DNA of 64,000 nt from Trametes villosa (lineage: Eukaryota > Basidiomycota > Agaricomycetes > Polyporales > Polyporaceae). This document shows, piece after piece, positions 23,809-34,338 of the stretch. A model generated the notes under the pieces. The model worked only from the letters and a program-made list of their open reading frames with translations. It was not told where the DNA came from and searched no databases. The translations under genes were made by a program, and so were the position numbers. Each line of letters opens with the position of its first letter. The stretch's first letter is position 1. The DNA is taken from contig PUDQ02000047.1 of assembly GCA_002964805.2 (NCBI GenBank), positions 186,001 to 250,000 of the forward strand, read 5' to 3'.

Positions 23809-25353
23809 ATGCAGAGCTGCCGGTTCCCCGTGGAGATATGTGAACGCATCATCTCGTCGTGCCAGGACATGCCGGTCTCGTGGATCACGCGCAACGAAAC
23901 GCTCACCGCATGCGCCTTGACCTGCTCCGCCTGGCTCCCGCGCAGCCGCCACACGCTCTACCACAAGGCCGTCCTCTCGCGCGCCGCGCAATGCGAATCT
24001 TTTCTCTCCACCCTCGACGAACACCCGCTCCGGGCGAAATGGGTCAAGATTCTAGAGATCTGGGCGTACGAGTACCTGCCGCTCGCCCGCCTGCTCAAGG
24101 TCGGGCTGTTCACAAGCTGCTATCACCTCAGTCTTGGGCTCGAGTGGCGCGTGTACCCCCCGCACTACGCGCACCGGGTGCTGGTCCCCTTGCTCGCGGC
24201 CCAAACACGGGTCGTCAGTCTCCATCTCGACTTCCAGCTGAGCTACCCGGGCGCGCACGCGCGCGCCATGACTTTCAGCCAGTTCCTGCACATCCTGTGG
24301 TCGCTGCCCCAGCTGCAGCGCCTGGTGATCAGGGACGCGCCGCCCGAGATCAAGCTATGGAACCTTACACGGTTCCGGGAGAAGAACGACTTTTGCGCCA
24401 ATCTAAAGGAGCTACACATCCTGGTGAGCGCTGAGAGCCGCGGGGCTGCGAGTCAAATCTGCTGCTGACTGTTTTGCGGTTAGGGCCACAAATTATGCAC
24501 CCTGAAGCACTTCGCTCCACCAGGACTATTTGGCGTCTCGGTGACTGTGCTCAAGCTGGAGCTCAACGCCCATGACAGATTATCTGGTAAGCAACGCCTT
24601 AGTTCGCGTGAGTATCTAGCTGATGCGCATCCGGCTCAGAGACCATGCTACAATGCATCAGCGACTTCCGACTGCTCGAAGAGCTGACGTTGTCTATCTG
24701 GTTCGGAACCCCGGTTCGGGACGTGAACCTCCTACAGGACGTGCTGCTCAACGTGCAGCCCGCTCGTTTCAAGACCCTGGTGCTCGAGCTCGGGCCTTCA
24801 TTAGGGTCATATGGTATGGACCGCGACGAATTGCTCGACCTAATCGCCGACTGCGCCGTGAAGCAGGCCCTGAGCGACTTCCGGCACCTGACAGATATCC
24901 AAGTGACGCTGACTGACGAAGACGCATATTTCGGCGAGAGCTGGTGGACAGCCCAATTAAGGGATCGCCTGCGGCCCGAACTGACGGCGGGCATATGCAC
25001 GACTGTGGACCTTGACAGTAAGTTTCAGCGCATCTCACGCATGACACGAGTCTGCTCATCGTCGTCGCATTCTGTACGGTTACAGCGGATTACATAGGCT
25101 TGTGGTCCAAAGACGTACCTGGCCCTTCCGAAGACGAAGATGAGTACGATGATGATAGGTGAGTATATGCCCCAGAGACACTCACTCGTGCCCCTGAAAA
25201 CCCGGCGCCAATAGCTAATATGGTTCGTGTAGTGATACGTTGAGTGAAGACCCCGGGCCGCTTGACGGAAGCGATCCTACGCAGGGGCGCGGGTTCGAAC
25301 ATCGCGGAGTCATTCAGACACACGCGCAAGGGACAAGAGCTCTCACGAAATGA
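23809..25353 (+). CDS. F-box-like protein
   Basis: Five exons (23809-24423, 24484-24586, 24640-25017, 25086-25158, 25233-25353) give 429 residues. The start matches the common Agaricomycete F-box-like family: FPVEICERIISSC, then TLTACALTCSAWLPRSRHTLYHKAVL. Leucine-rich blocks follow (LPQLQRLVIRD, LLEELTLSIWF, FRHLTDIQV). The last two exons encode a very acidic tail (PSEDEDEYDDD). It is related in layout to the gene at 56957 and not to the 7460/17292 pair. Probably an SCF adaptor with unknown target. Confidence 0.78.
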
Positions 25354-25599
25354 AGACACGACGATGGCTCTCGGAGCCTCTTGAGAGCTCGCACTTATCG
25401 CACTCCAGCCGGTTCTATGTCACAAGCTCGGCAACGTCATCATCGGGCATCTGGTGGGCTCGAAGTCTGACGACCACGACGACGGCCCCACCCGTCTAGA
25501 CATGCATAAACGACTACTCAACCTTTAACCTCTCTGAACTGCGCTGCGAGGAGGATCTTGCTCTGCTGAGCAGCGTCCAACTAGTGGCCATGCCCGAGG

Positions 25600-26110
25600 A
25601 ATTGCCCCAAAACGGTGCTGCATCTCATCGAACCTGATCTCGAACGGCTCCCGCCAGACGCCAATGCGCTGTTCCCGAGGCTCGAGTCCGTCGTTTATCC
25701 GGCGTCTAGGAGCACAAGCTGTGAGTGTGAACGCGGCTCCCTACTGTCGCCGCGTTTATAGGGGCTGTAGCTATCATAAAGCGCGGAGTCTACCCGCGTT
25801 TACGTTCATAACCCCACGGACTTTGAAGGTTGGGCCCGACATTGTCTTCCGCAGGTAGACGATGAATCTCTAGTAGCACTCATGCCAGACTCTCCCCTCC
25901 CCTTGAAACATTCTACCTGGCCCCTCTGCGACCCTTTCTCACTCGAACAATGGGTGAACGAGGCGGGCCATAGAGGCAGGGGTCCCGAGCCTGGACAGAC
26001 TGCTTCCGTTTCCTGAGGGATGCGGCTCGGAGGCGAAACAGCGGCTCATGGCGCAGGCCATCCTTACTCGAGGCCTTTACGAGGACGTCTAGGACAGCCT
26101 GGTCCGCCCT
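25600..26110 (+). pseudogene. Decayed relative of the 7.5/17.3 kb F-box family
   Basis: Fragments in more than one frame match the paralogues at 7460-9318 and 17292-19099 in order: TVLHLIEPDLERLPPDAN then LFPRLESVVYP (compare FPRLEHVVYQ), then RTLKVGPDIVF followed after a frame shift by QVDDESLVALM (compare LRTLEIGIDVVFQVNDEFLLAL), PFSLEQW, and PSLDRLLPFPEGC (compare PSLDGLLPFVARC). Stops and frameshifts separate them and no start or F-box is visible. It lies on the opposite strand from both intact copies, so it is an inverted, dead copy. Confidence 0.7.
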
Positions 26111-26150
26111 TTATCACTGTGCAGCGCCGGGTGCCGGAGCTACGAGCGAC

Positions 26151-26173
26151 GGCGTAGGCGTAGGCGTAGGCGC
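26151..26173. repeat. Hexanucleotide repeat (GGCGTA)n
   Basis: About four tandem GGCGTA units at the end of the decayed F-box region; simple sequence repeat. Confidence 0.8.
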
Positions 26174-26561
26174 ATCAGACGAGAAAGCTGTTGCATTCTC
26201 AGTTGACGTGTTCCCCGCTGGAGTGAGCGGTAGCTTGTCGTAGCAAAGCTTATTATAGAGCTAGCGCGACTTAATGCCACAGCTTGAGATCGCGCATGCG
26301 CGTTGTGGAAAGAGCTAGTAGGCAGGGTCTGTATGTCCAAGTCAAAGGGATAGCGGAACTTAAGGTTCGGATTCAAAGTCATAACATGCACGGGAAAACT
26401 ACATCGAGTCAAACACGCGCAGCCAGTGCGTCGTGGCAGACAGCATACAGCATACATGCCAGAACGATAGACGGGACTACAGGTGGATAGTCAGCCGCGA
26501 CGTTCATGAGACAAGTCAGAGAAAGTCTCACCGCGTGCATGAGGTGGACATTGTCCTGGGA
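26174..26561. other. Intergenic, 3' flank of the aspartic protease
   Basis: Nothing gene-like seen between the decayed F-box copy and the stop codon of the aspartic protease. Confidence 0.4.
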
Positions 26562-29442
26562 TCAGGTCTCCAATGGAGGAACAGATTGCCTCGGGGCGAT
26601 ATCCGCCAGGAATACGAAATCCTTCGCTTCACCGATTGCGTTGTCCGGTTTCTTCGCCCGTTGGGGTGCTAGCCGTATGGTGGCGTTCGGGGAGCCCGGA
26701 CCCTCGGCCTGGTACGCGTGCTCAACAAAAGCGGACCAGAAGAAGTTCTGAAAGATAATTGTGATTAAACGCAAATTCCCAGCCGAGATGACGCGACGTA
26801 CCATGCCGAGAATGTAGGGCTGGAAGCTACTCTTGTTGCGATTCGTGAGGCGAGATGCTTGCATCTTCGTGAAAACGCCCAAGTTGCTGCAGAAGCGAAC
26901 CGGTGTATGCCCCGCGCGGCCTCTCTCCGAGGGTAGAGGCTTCGACGATTTGAGGAACGGCTTTGCAGGGCATTGGAAGTTCACGGTTGCGCCGTCGAAG
27001 CCCTGGAATGCGAACGCGATCTCGCATCCATCCAGATCGCGCTCTGGGCCGCAATAGCTGTGGATAGCGTCTGACTTGTTGGCTGCAATATCGCGGATGT
27101 CCTGCGTGTTCCGCAACCAAGTATCCCTGATCTCATCCGATACATGGGCGGGGAGATACGTCTTGGTTGAACCTGTAGCGACGAAAGTCAGGTCAACAAG
27201 ACAGAAGGAACAACGGTAGTCATATCGCACCTGTATCGAGAATCACAAGAATCCTCTTCTGGGAAGCTGCGAGCTGTGGTTTATTTACCCGGAGAGCGGG
27301 TTCTACCATGGATATCTTGTGCTCATTGAAGCCGCCAGCGCCATTAGGGACCATGAGACTGATCGCTTCCATCCAAAACGCCCAATGAAGAAATCTCGAC
27401 GTCTTCGACCCATCCGGCATTGTACGTACGACTCGATAGATCGAAATCGGTAGCGTAAATGTAGGCTTTAGCGTGCAGGGCCAGTCTGTTCCGAAGTAAA
27501 GGAAATTGTGCCTAAGCAGTGTGGTCAGGATGAGCGTCATGATCACGATGTCGCGCCGCGGCGAAGCGGCAGCCCACGGCCTTAGAGGTCACTCACGCAT
27601 TCGCCCTCTTGCATATATCCATCACGTCTGGATGATTCAGCTTGATAAGGAATTTTCCAGGCTGTCGGTGTGATCGAGTGGCATCAGCTAACGGCTATGG
27701 CAGGCCCATGAGATTTCGGTGGTTGCATACCTCGTAAACATTCACTTGGCGCCATTCGAGGGCATCAAAGAAAGGCTGGTATCACAATTTGAACGGTGAG
27801 CATCCCACTCCCGTGTTAAGGTGATAGTATTACCATCCTGGTAGACATCGTGACGACGTCATCATCTTCGCTCAACTTCGTCTGGCTGTCGAGAGCCCAG
27901 TGCTTTCAGTGCAACATCCTATGAGCGCCAGCAAGTCATATAAGACTCACCTAGGCACAGCTAGTCCGAGAATGCCATGAAATGGCCGTTGGATCATGGT
28001 ATCATTGACGCCGAAGGCAAGAACGCATGGCAGCCGGAATGGCATATCCCTGAATGAATTGTCCTTCCAAGACCAGCAAGGAAGATTGACTTTGAGCACG
28101 CCCTCCGGAAGGTGGCGCAGATCTGTGCAGTACCGCGTCGCGTAAGCCGTCAGTAGGTCATCAGAAATAATATCAAAGTCTGCATGAACGTACACACTAC
28201 ACTCCCGTCAACGTATCTCGTTGTCCATTCATCGGTGCCCGGGGTGCCACGCGGCTCGCACGAGAGCATCTCGCCCGTCTTGTGATGGACTGGGACTACC
28301 TTCTCTATGGGTCCTACCCACTCGAGGATCTCATCTTCGGTCCACGGGTGGGTATCATCACGGCTCGCGGACGGGCCACCGATGGCGGGGATAATGCGAG
28401 CGCAGTTGTGGCTGTACAACCACCTGCGAGGACAGAAGATGGTACGTGTGAGCGAGCGACCAGGCATGTTGAGCAGTAGATGGGGGAGGGATGTTACTTA
28501 CGTCATTGGGCATCCTGGATGCGATAGACACGATAGGATAAGTAGCAAGCCTGGATAGGGAGGCACCACCGCGGCCACAGCGACGATCAACTCACCGGTA
28601 TCAAGCGCTACGTTGTAGGCCACACCACGATGGTGAGGATGTTGACGTCCATCCAGGGTCTGTGATATGACAGCGGTAAGTATTCCGAGCTAATATGAAG
28701 AGGTACCGTGCCGCAAGGAGAGACGTACTAGCTGTATAGTATACAGCTTGACTGCGAATTCTGTAAATCAGCCCTGTCCTGCAGGTGCGTGGCACATGGG
28801 ATGGAGTGGCGCAACTCACAGGCGAGAGTCGGAGCGATCTGCATCATCGATCGCCAATCCTTGTTACCGAGCGCCAGCTGTAGCTGCTCGACGGGTGTAG
28901 AGACCGGTTGAACCATCAGGGGGTCAACAATGCGCAATCTCTCAAAGTTACTAGAGATGTCCGGACGTTCGAGCCGTGGGCCCGAAGACGGGACCGGCCT
29001 AGCAGACGACGAGCCGATATGGGCCGCGGGCACCTGACCATGAAGAGTTAGTAGCAGCCCCTCACGATACAGCGAAACTGATCAGAGACATACCTGTGGC
29101 TTCCCCGTGCCGGTTACTCCGGTGGTACTGGCAGTACGCGGGCCTTGACCAGCACCAGGAGGTTGAATGCGAACAGAGGAACCACTACCGGCCTGGGGAT
29201 ATGCGCCCGAGCCGTCGGCAGATGAGATGTCGTCTGGGTCATCGTACATTGAGACCAAATTGGCGTAGCGCATCATGTCCGCCTGCGCCGATGATACGTG
29301 AATGCACTCAGCATCGCGAACGATGGCGTTCACTTACGAGGTAGGTGGCTTCGTACTCTTCAGAAGTCCCGGAGAATTTAGGAGGGGTGAGAATGATTGG
29401 GAACGCGGGATCGCGCTCAGTAGTCTTCGGAGGCGGCGCCAT
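26562..29442 (-). CDS. Atypical pepsin-fold aspartic protease (A1-like), no signal peptide
   Basis: Fourteen exons (29338-29442, 29094-29282, 28820-29033, 28729-28751, 28596-28659, 28502-28514, 28194-28423, 27951-28122, 27834-27885, 27731-27775, 27597-27661, 27231-27511, 26802-27172, 26562-26747) sum to 669 residues. About 165 hydrophilic residues come before the first lobe (TIQLTLDG .. VALDTGCPMTWLY), where the catalytic triad is DTGC instead of DTGS. The second lobe has VILDTGSTKTYLP followed by the usual CEIAFAFQG strand, and the protein ends in a 60-residue extension. Both catalytic aspartates are present, but the flap region (RYVDGSVV) is not the usual YGDGS. With no signal peptide it is probably intracellular, unlike secreted fungal pepsins. 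A 13-nt microexon (28502-28514) encodes part of the first active-site loop. Activity is likely but unproven. Confidence 0.82.
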
Positions 29443-30272
29443 ATTTTGACGGTGGACAAGAGAACAGCTAGGGCGGGTGTGTGGGGGACTGAAGAAAGGT
29501 GCAGCGACATTTCTCTTGTATATATATCCCTCGGGGCCGGCACGCAGCACCGGTTCTCACGAAGATCAAGATGGGGCGCAAGTCTTCAAACAAGACCGCA
29601 TGGAGCTCGGAACATCTCCGCCGGACTCGATGCGAAAGCAAGAAGAGGCCCGTATGGCATCGATGACAGGAGAGTGCATCCGGCCTGTATGCGGCCTCGA
29701 TAATCGCCTGACAGGAGGCTGGAATACCCACGGTAGGGAAGGCTCTCTGTGAGCATGTACGGCCCCTTGGAGACGGCGTATCACTTACTAATTGTCCTCC
29801 GCTGGCGTTGTGTCATCGGCGTCGTTTTGATAGTCGAAATGCGAGCTTCTAGCGAAGGAAGTGAGCGCCGCTCACATGTATACAAGTTGCTCATGACGGG
29901 TGTGGAATGTTCGTCTACTGATGTTGCCCGGGGGCTGCCCACACCGGCTGTCTGTGTCCGGGCTTCTCATCTTCGCACGTCATCTGGTGATGTCGTCCAA
30001 AACTCGTATTCCGGAGGATAAGCTTTGTGTGTGTCCGCGATGTAACGTCAGAATGCGTCGCGCATAAAAGAGCCATCCAGCATGAGCAACGACTCACGAA
30101 TGGTTCTAACTTCAAGTCTGCATCGCCGGAGCTGTACGTGGCTGAGCCACCATCTCGCAACTCGGGTGCTTATATGACAGGTTTGTGGATGCTACCCGGA
30201 CAAGTTCGGGGATGCTACGCGCATCCGGAGTCGTCACAGATCTGAATGTCCCAAGTGCATGATGCTGTGCAT
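29443..30272. other. Intergenic, aspartic protease promoter side
   Basis: Upstream of the aspartic protease start at 29442. A minus-strand frame at 30112-30300 looks weakly protein-like and may be a last exon of the unresolved gene at 30273-31245. No firm feature. Confidence 0.3.
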
Positions 30273-31245
30273 TCAATCGATAAGTGCGAGAGAACGCCAC
30301 GTGTGCAAAACTACATCGCGAGTCGAATCCTCGAGCCGGATCTTGAATGCAAAAACCATATGCGTCCGGTGTCGACAGTCAGAACCACGACCCAACTTGC
30401 GCGGAGACATGCAGCCACGCGCGACAGGCCTTGATGGTACCTCCGTCTCCAATCCAATCGGAGTCTTTTCTTGGGCTATTGTATGCGAAGCTTCCCTCTT
30501 ATCGCGAAGAATCAGCAACAACAGCGGCTCTCGAAGGGGTGTGCGTACCTCGCGACACACACGAATACGAGAACAAGAATTTTCATTCTCATCAGAGAAG
30601 TACAACGGAATGGCCGTGACTTGGCACATGTCTCCGACCAAGAGAGCATCGGAAACTGATCCATCGTTGCTGACCAACGCAGTCTGTTCTCGGGGATCCC
30701 GGCTCACTGCCAGAGCGTGAGTGAAGTCCCACTACACACCGCGCTTCCAGGCACAGTAGGTACACTCACGTCGTTGCTCGATACTCTTCACAGCTTCGAA
30801 GATATCCTACAAGGGAGCCCGCAGAGCCAGGCCGCATCGGAAGTCTTGTAATTTGCCCCTAGGTACGCGAGTACATCGTGGAACCGTATGCTGCACCCAA
30901 AACAGTTACCGGTAAGCATGGGCGTACGGCCATCTGAGGGAAGGAATGATATGGCAGTATTGGGGCTAGCTGCCGCGCTGTTGTGTAGTACGCACTTCCG
31001 TTATGCGGGAAGCTGGCTGACTCGGTCTGCGTGAAGTTCGAGACGGCCTTGAAGACAGTGTTCGTGTCAGCCCGAGTAGGCAGTGAGAAAGTCTGTGTTA
31101 GACCACTGCTGAGCGCTGAGCACTCATCTTGCGAGAATGGGCCGCAGGCTGCAGGACTCACATGCGCCTTGCCGCGCTCTTGGGCCGCGGTTGCGCCGGG
31201 CTGCATGCGCGAATAGCCAGCTCGTCTACCAGATGTCATGCATGT
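30273..31245 (-). CDS. Unresolved hypothetical multi-exon gene
   Basis: Several minus-strand blocks look like real protein but I could not join them with certainty: one near 30900-31000 (SPNTAISFLPSDGRTP, FHDVLAYLGANYKTSDAAW) and one at 30450-30720 (DPREQTALVSNDGS, DALLVGDMCQVTAIPLYF). Candidate introns with gtgagt/gtaact donors lie between them. The first ATG candidate is near 31235. I recognise no family. The blocks could also be fragments of a decaying gene. Treat the limits as approximate. Confidence 0.35.
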
Positions 31246-31616
31246 CAGCTTGCTCCGACTATGATTGGGTTCGGACGCGTACATTGCGTATGACCGGATA
31301 GTAAGTAGTTGAACTCACAACGTAGGGAGACGTTGCCGCCGCAGGTCGGGATAGCAAACATGCACAAACAAACGCTTCGTGATTCGCCACTCGCCGCCAA
31401 GCGATTCGCTCACTCACCTTCTCTCACTCACTCATGTTCAAGCTCTGGTGCTATCAGACTGAGCTCTGCGTGCCGACACCAGCGTCTTGATTGTACTCAG
31501 CAACAACGCTTTGTGTAGTCAAACTCGACTGTCAGCTTTGGAAGCTCGTACGCATAGGGATCCCGCTTCGTGCCGGACAAGGTCTGGCGATGGTCCGCAG
31601 GTAGGGAGCACGCAAA

Positions 31617-33373
31617 ATGCAAAGGGAAATATCTTATAACCCTGACAGGCTGGATGACCTCAACGGAGACGTGCTATACTGGATCTTCGAGCATATAGTG
31701 GCGCGCAAGGGATACGTCGATTATCCCAATTTCGACCTCAGGCAGCTCTCGGCAACCTGCAGGCGTATGCGCGCCTACTGTATGCCAGTTCTCTTTCAGA
31801 CCTGCAACGCTCAACCATCAGTTCCGCCAGAGGCCATAAGACCTCACGTCAGGTCAGCCGGTTTGCCAAAACGTTTCTGCGCGCGGCCATCCTCAGACAT
31901 CCATCCCACAGGCATATTCGGTATAGACTCGACTTCTACACCCTCGATGACCTGTATCGCTCCGGATACCTGAGGGAGGACAGCGATCCATATGGGGTTT
32001 GCGGGGAACCGGTGCACCCCACGGAGTTCGGCCTCGAACTAGGCTATCTCCCCGCCGTTCGATCAGTCACGTTCGTCAACACCCCTGGGGGAGTCCCATG
32101 GTTCGCCATCCAGAAATGCCTGGAATACCCGAACATCACGTCGCTCGCCGTTGACGAGGGCTCGGCGTGGATGTGCGGTCCACCTCCTTCCTCTGTCGAA
32201 CTTCCATCTTGCGGCAATCAGCTCACCGCATTCTCATACATCCCATCTGAATGGCGCGAGACAGAGAGGCTAGCGCGGGGGACACACGCACAATCATATT
32301 ATCTCCTGGAGACGAGCTACGTCCACGCCATCGTTCTCTCGATGTCGAACCTCGCAGAATCGCTCACTCTCCCTGTCGAACTGGCGCCGCTCCACAGGAT
32401 GGCTGCCATGGACTGGCCGCGCCTGCAGAAGCTGTCGTTTATTGGGCGGTATACCCATCCGGATCAGTCTCGTGCTATCTCTGCACTTCTCGCTCGCGCT
32501 CCAAACCTACGCTTCCTCAAGATCCAAGTTACGCAGTGCGAGGGTATCCGGCGCCCTCTTCTCCTCACGTCGCCCCCCGAGGACAGCTATCGTCTACGCT
32601 CGTTAACGCTCGCATATCCAAACCCCAACGATCCCATCTTTTCCTATCTCGGGGACGGTCTGACGTCCCTCTCGCTGCGCGATAGCCCGAGGCACTACTA
32701 TCGAGAACGTTATGATCCTCGCTTGCACCCCGCAACCTACCCGATCCTCAGCTCGACAGAATGCTTGAACATCCTGAAGCGCATCTCGGCCCCTCGCCTA
32801 TCGATCCTCGAGCTGGTTTACCAAGCGGATGCCGCCGAGGACGAGCTCCTACGCTACCTTCCGCTGGCGTTTCCACTCCTTCAGGACCTCGAGCTGCATC
32901 GATACAGGGCAACCCCGGATGAGATTGTTCCCTACGTGAGCTTCCTCTCATCCTCCTTGCCGTCAGCCAGTACTCACTTCAGCCTCAGCGGCATATCGCA
33001 CGTGCGCTCACGTCAGTGAAATACCTGCGCGCGCTGTACCTCAACCTCGATATCCTGGAATGCAAGCGGGCGGGTGGCATCTCGTGGCAAGGGGGCGTGG
33101 ACGACAACCCCTGGGAGCGTGCGCGTCACGAGCGCGGACTGGAGCTCGTTAGGGAAGTTCTGCGGGACAGTGAATGTTTCGAGACCCTCGCGCTGCTGCT
33201 TCACACGGCGTACGGCGGTGAATATACTTTCTACCATCCGCCATGGTATCCTGGCGGGGAGGTGCAGCTAAACGGCCCGTATTCTGTGTGAGTGTTCCGC
33301 AATATGTACCTCTGCAGTGTCGGTACTGACAGCCTGCAGCGATTCTGTGGCATTAGATCTATTTTGGTTGTGA
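31617..33373 (+). CDS. F-box protein with leucine-rich C-terminal region
   Basis: Four exons (31617-31852, 31912-32935, 32983-33287, 33340-33373) encode 532 residues. The N-terminus carries an F-box (LDDLNGDVLYWIFEHI, then LRQLSATCRRMRAYCMPVLFQTC), followed by IRPHVRHIRY, the usual lead into the leucine-rich region. Leucine-rich blocks follow (LPAVRSVTFVN, ITSLAVDE, LRFLKIQV, LRSLTLAYP, LSILELVY, LQDLELHRY). An apparent frameshift near 31852 is a 59-nt intron, gtcagc..cacag. The final small exon (DSVALDLFWL) is predicted from a strong gtgagt donor and cctgcag acceptor; without it the protein ends four codons later at 33291. Probably an SCF receptor of unknown target; a different subfamily from the other F-box genes here. 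Confidence 0.82.
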
Positions 33374-34338
33374 TGTAAGTAGTAGCTCGAGTGTAGTACT
33401 AGTACGCGCGAGCTCTGCTGCGTGAGGATCCCAAAGTTAGAAATCAGTGATGTAGTCTCCCCGTAGCAGATCTTCTACGACCTGTGACTGTTGGCCCGGG
33501 AGGGGGTACCACTGGCCGCCGCGACGATCTGTCGAGCGCCGCGATGGCCCGCCGCGGCGTTCGTTCTCAGGCAAAACATATTGTAGTCAGCGACAGTGGC
33601 GGTTTGTGCTAGCAGCAGTATGTGCGAGGATCCCATAGCGCGTGGCTTAGTACCCTCTGCCCCGACAGCCTATACACACATTTGTTTGAGGACCGCGCGA
33701 GGAGAATAGTGACAGAGGAGTTCGCGGGAGGTTGTGAAATACTCGCGCGCCCGCGTTACGCGCACCGCGGGGACGGGCGCTTCCGCGCGGGGCGGCGCGA
33801 CGCGCCAGGATCGCGGCGACCCCTGGTGCGCGACTTGCTCAGGCTAGTGACTACGACCGCTCTGCTTTCTCGCGACATCGCACTGTCAAATCAAAGGTGC
33901 GCACGAAGCGCGACGACTTCTCTGACTGTTACTCAGTAACTCATGGCCATACTAACAGCAGTTTGGTGGCGCTACGCGATCGCCACTGCTGGCAGCCCGT
34001 CTGGTCTGCCAATGTGCTTGCTGTCCGACAAGGAACGCAGCTGCGACGACGACTTGCAATCCGAGAGACCTCTCTGGCTGCATTGAACCTGAGTCTTTGC
34101 GCATATGCTCCAGCGATCCCGGCGGTTAGGGGATGTTGGTTCAGCGCGCGATCAGTCGCCGGTCTTGGCGGTCGCACAGGCAAACTTCCGAGTCGGTCGC
34201 CAGGATATCACAATCCCACAATGGTAACAGCCAGCTCTCTCAGAGTGCGGCGTAGGAAGACTCGTGAAGCTCTGGAACACGGCGATGCAGAACTACAGAA
34301 CATGGACATGGTCGTGCCAAAGGCCGTACAACATCCTG
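33374..34338. other. Intergenic
   Basis: About 1 kb with no supported gene. Short frames only. Weak similarity to the duplicated unit may begin as early as 34258. Confidence 0.4.

Noticed and set aside
31800..31925. Frameshift in the F-box gene
   Set aside because: A 59-nt intron (gtcagc..cccacag) restores the frame and gives the family motif IRPHVRHIRY.
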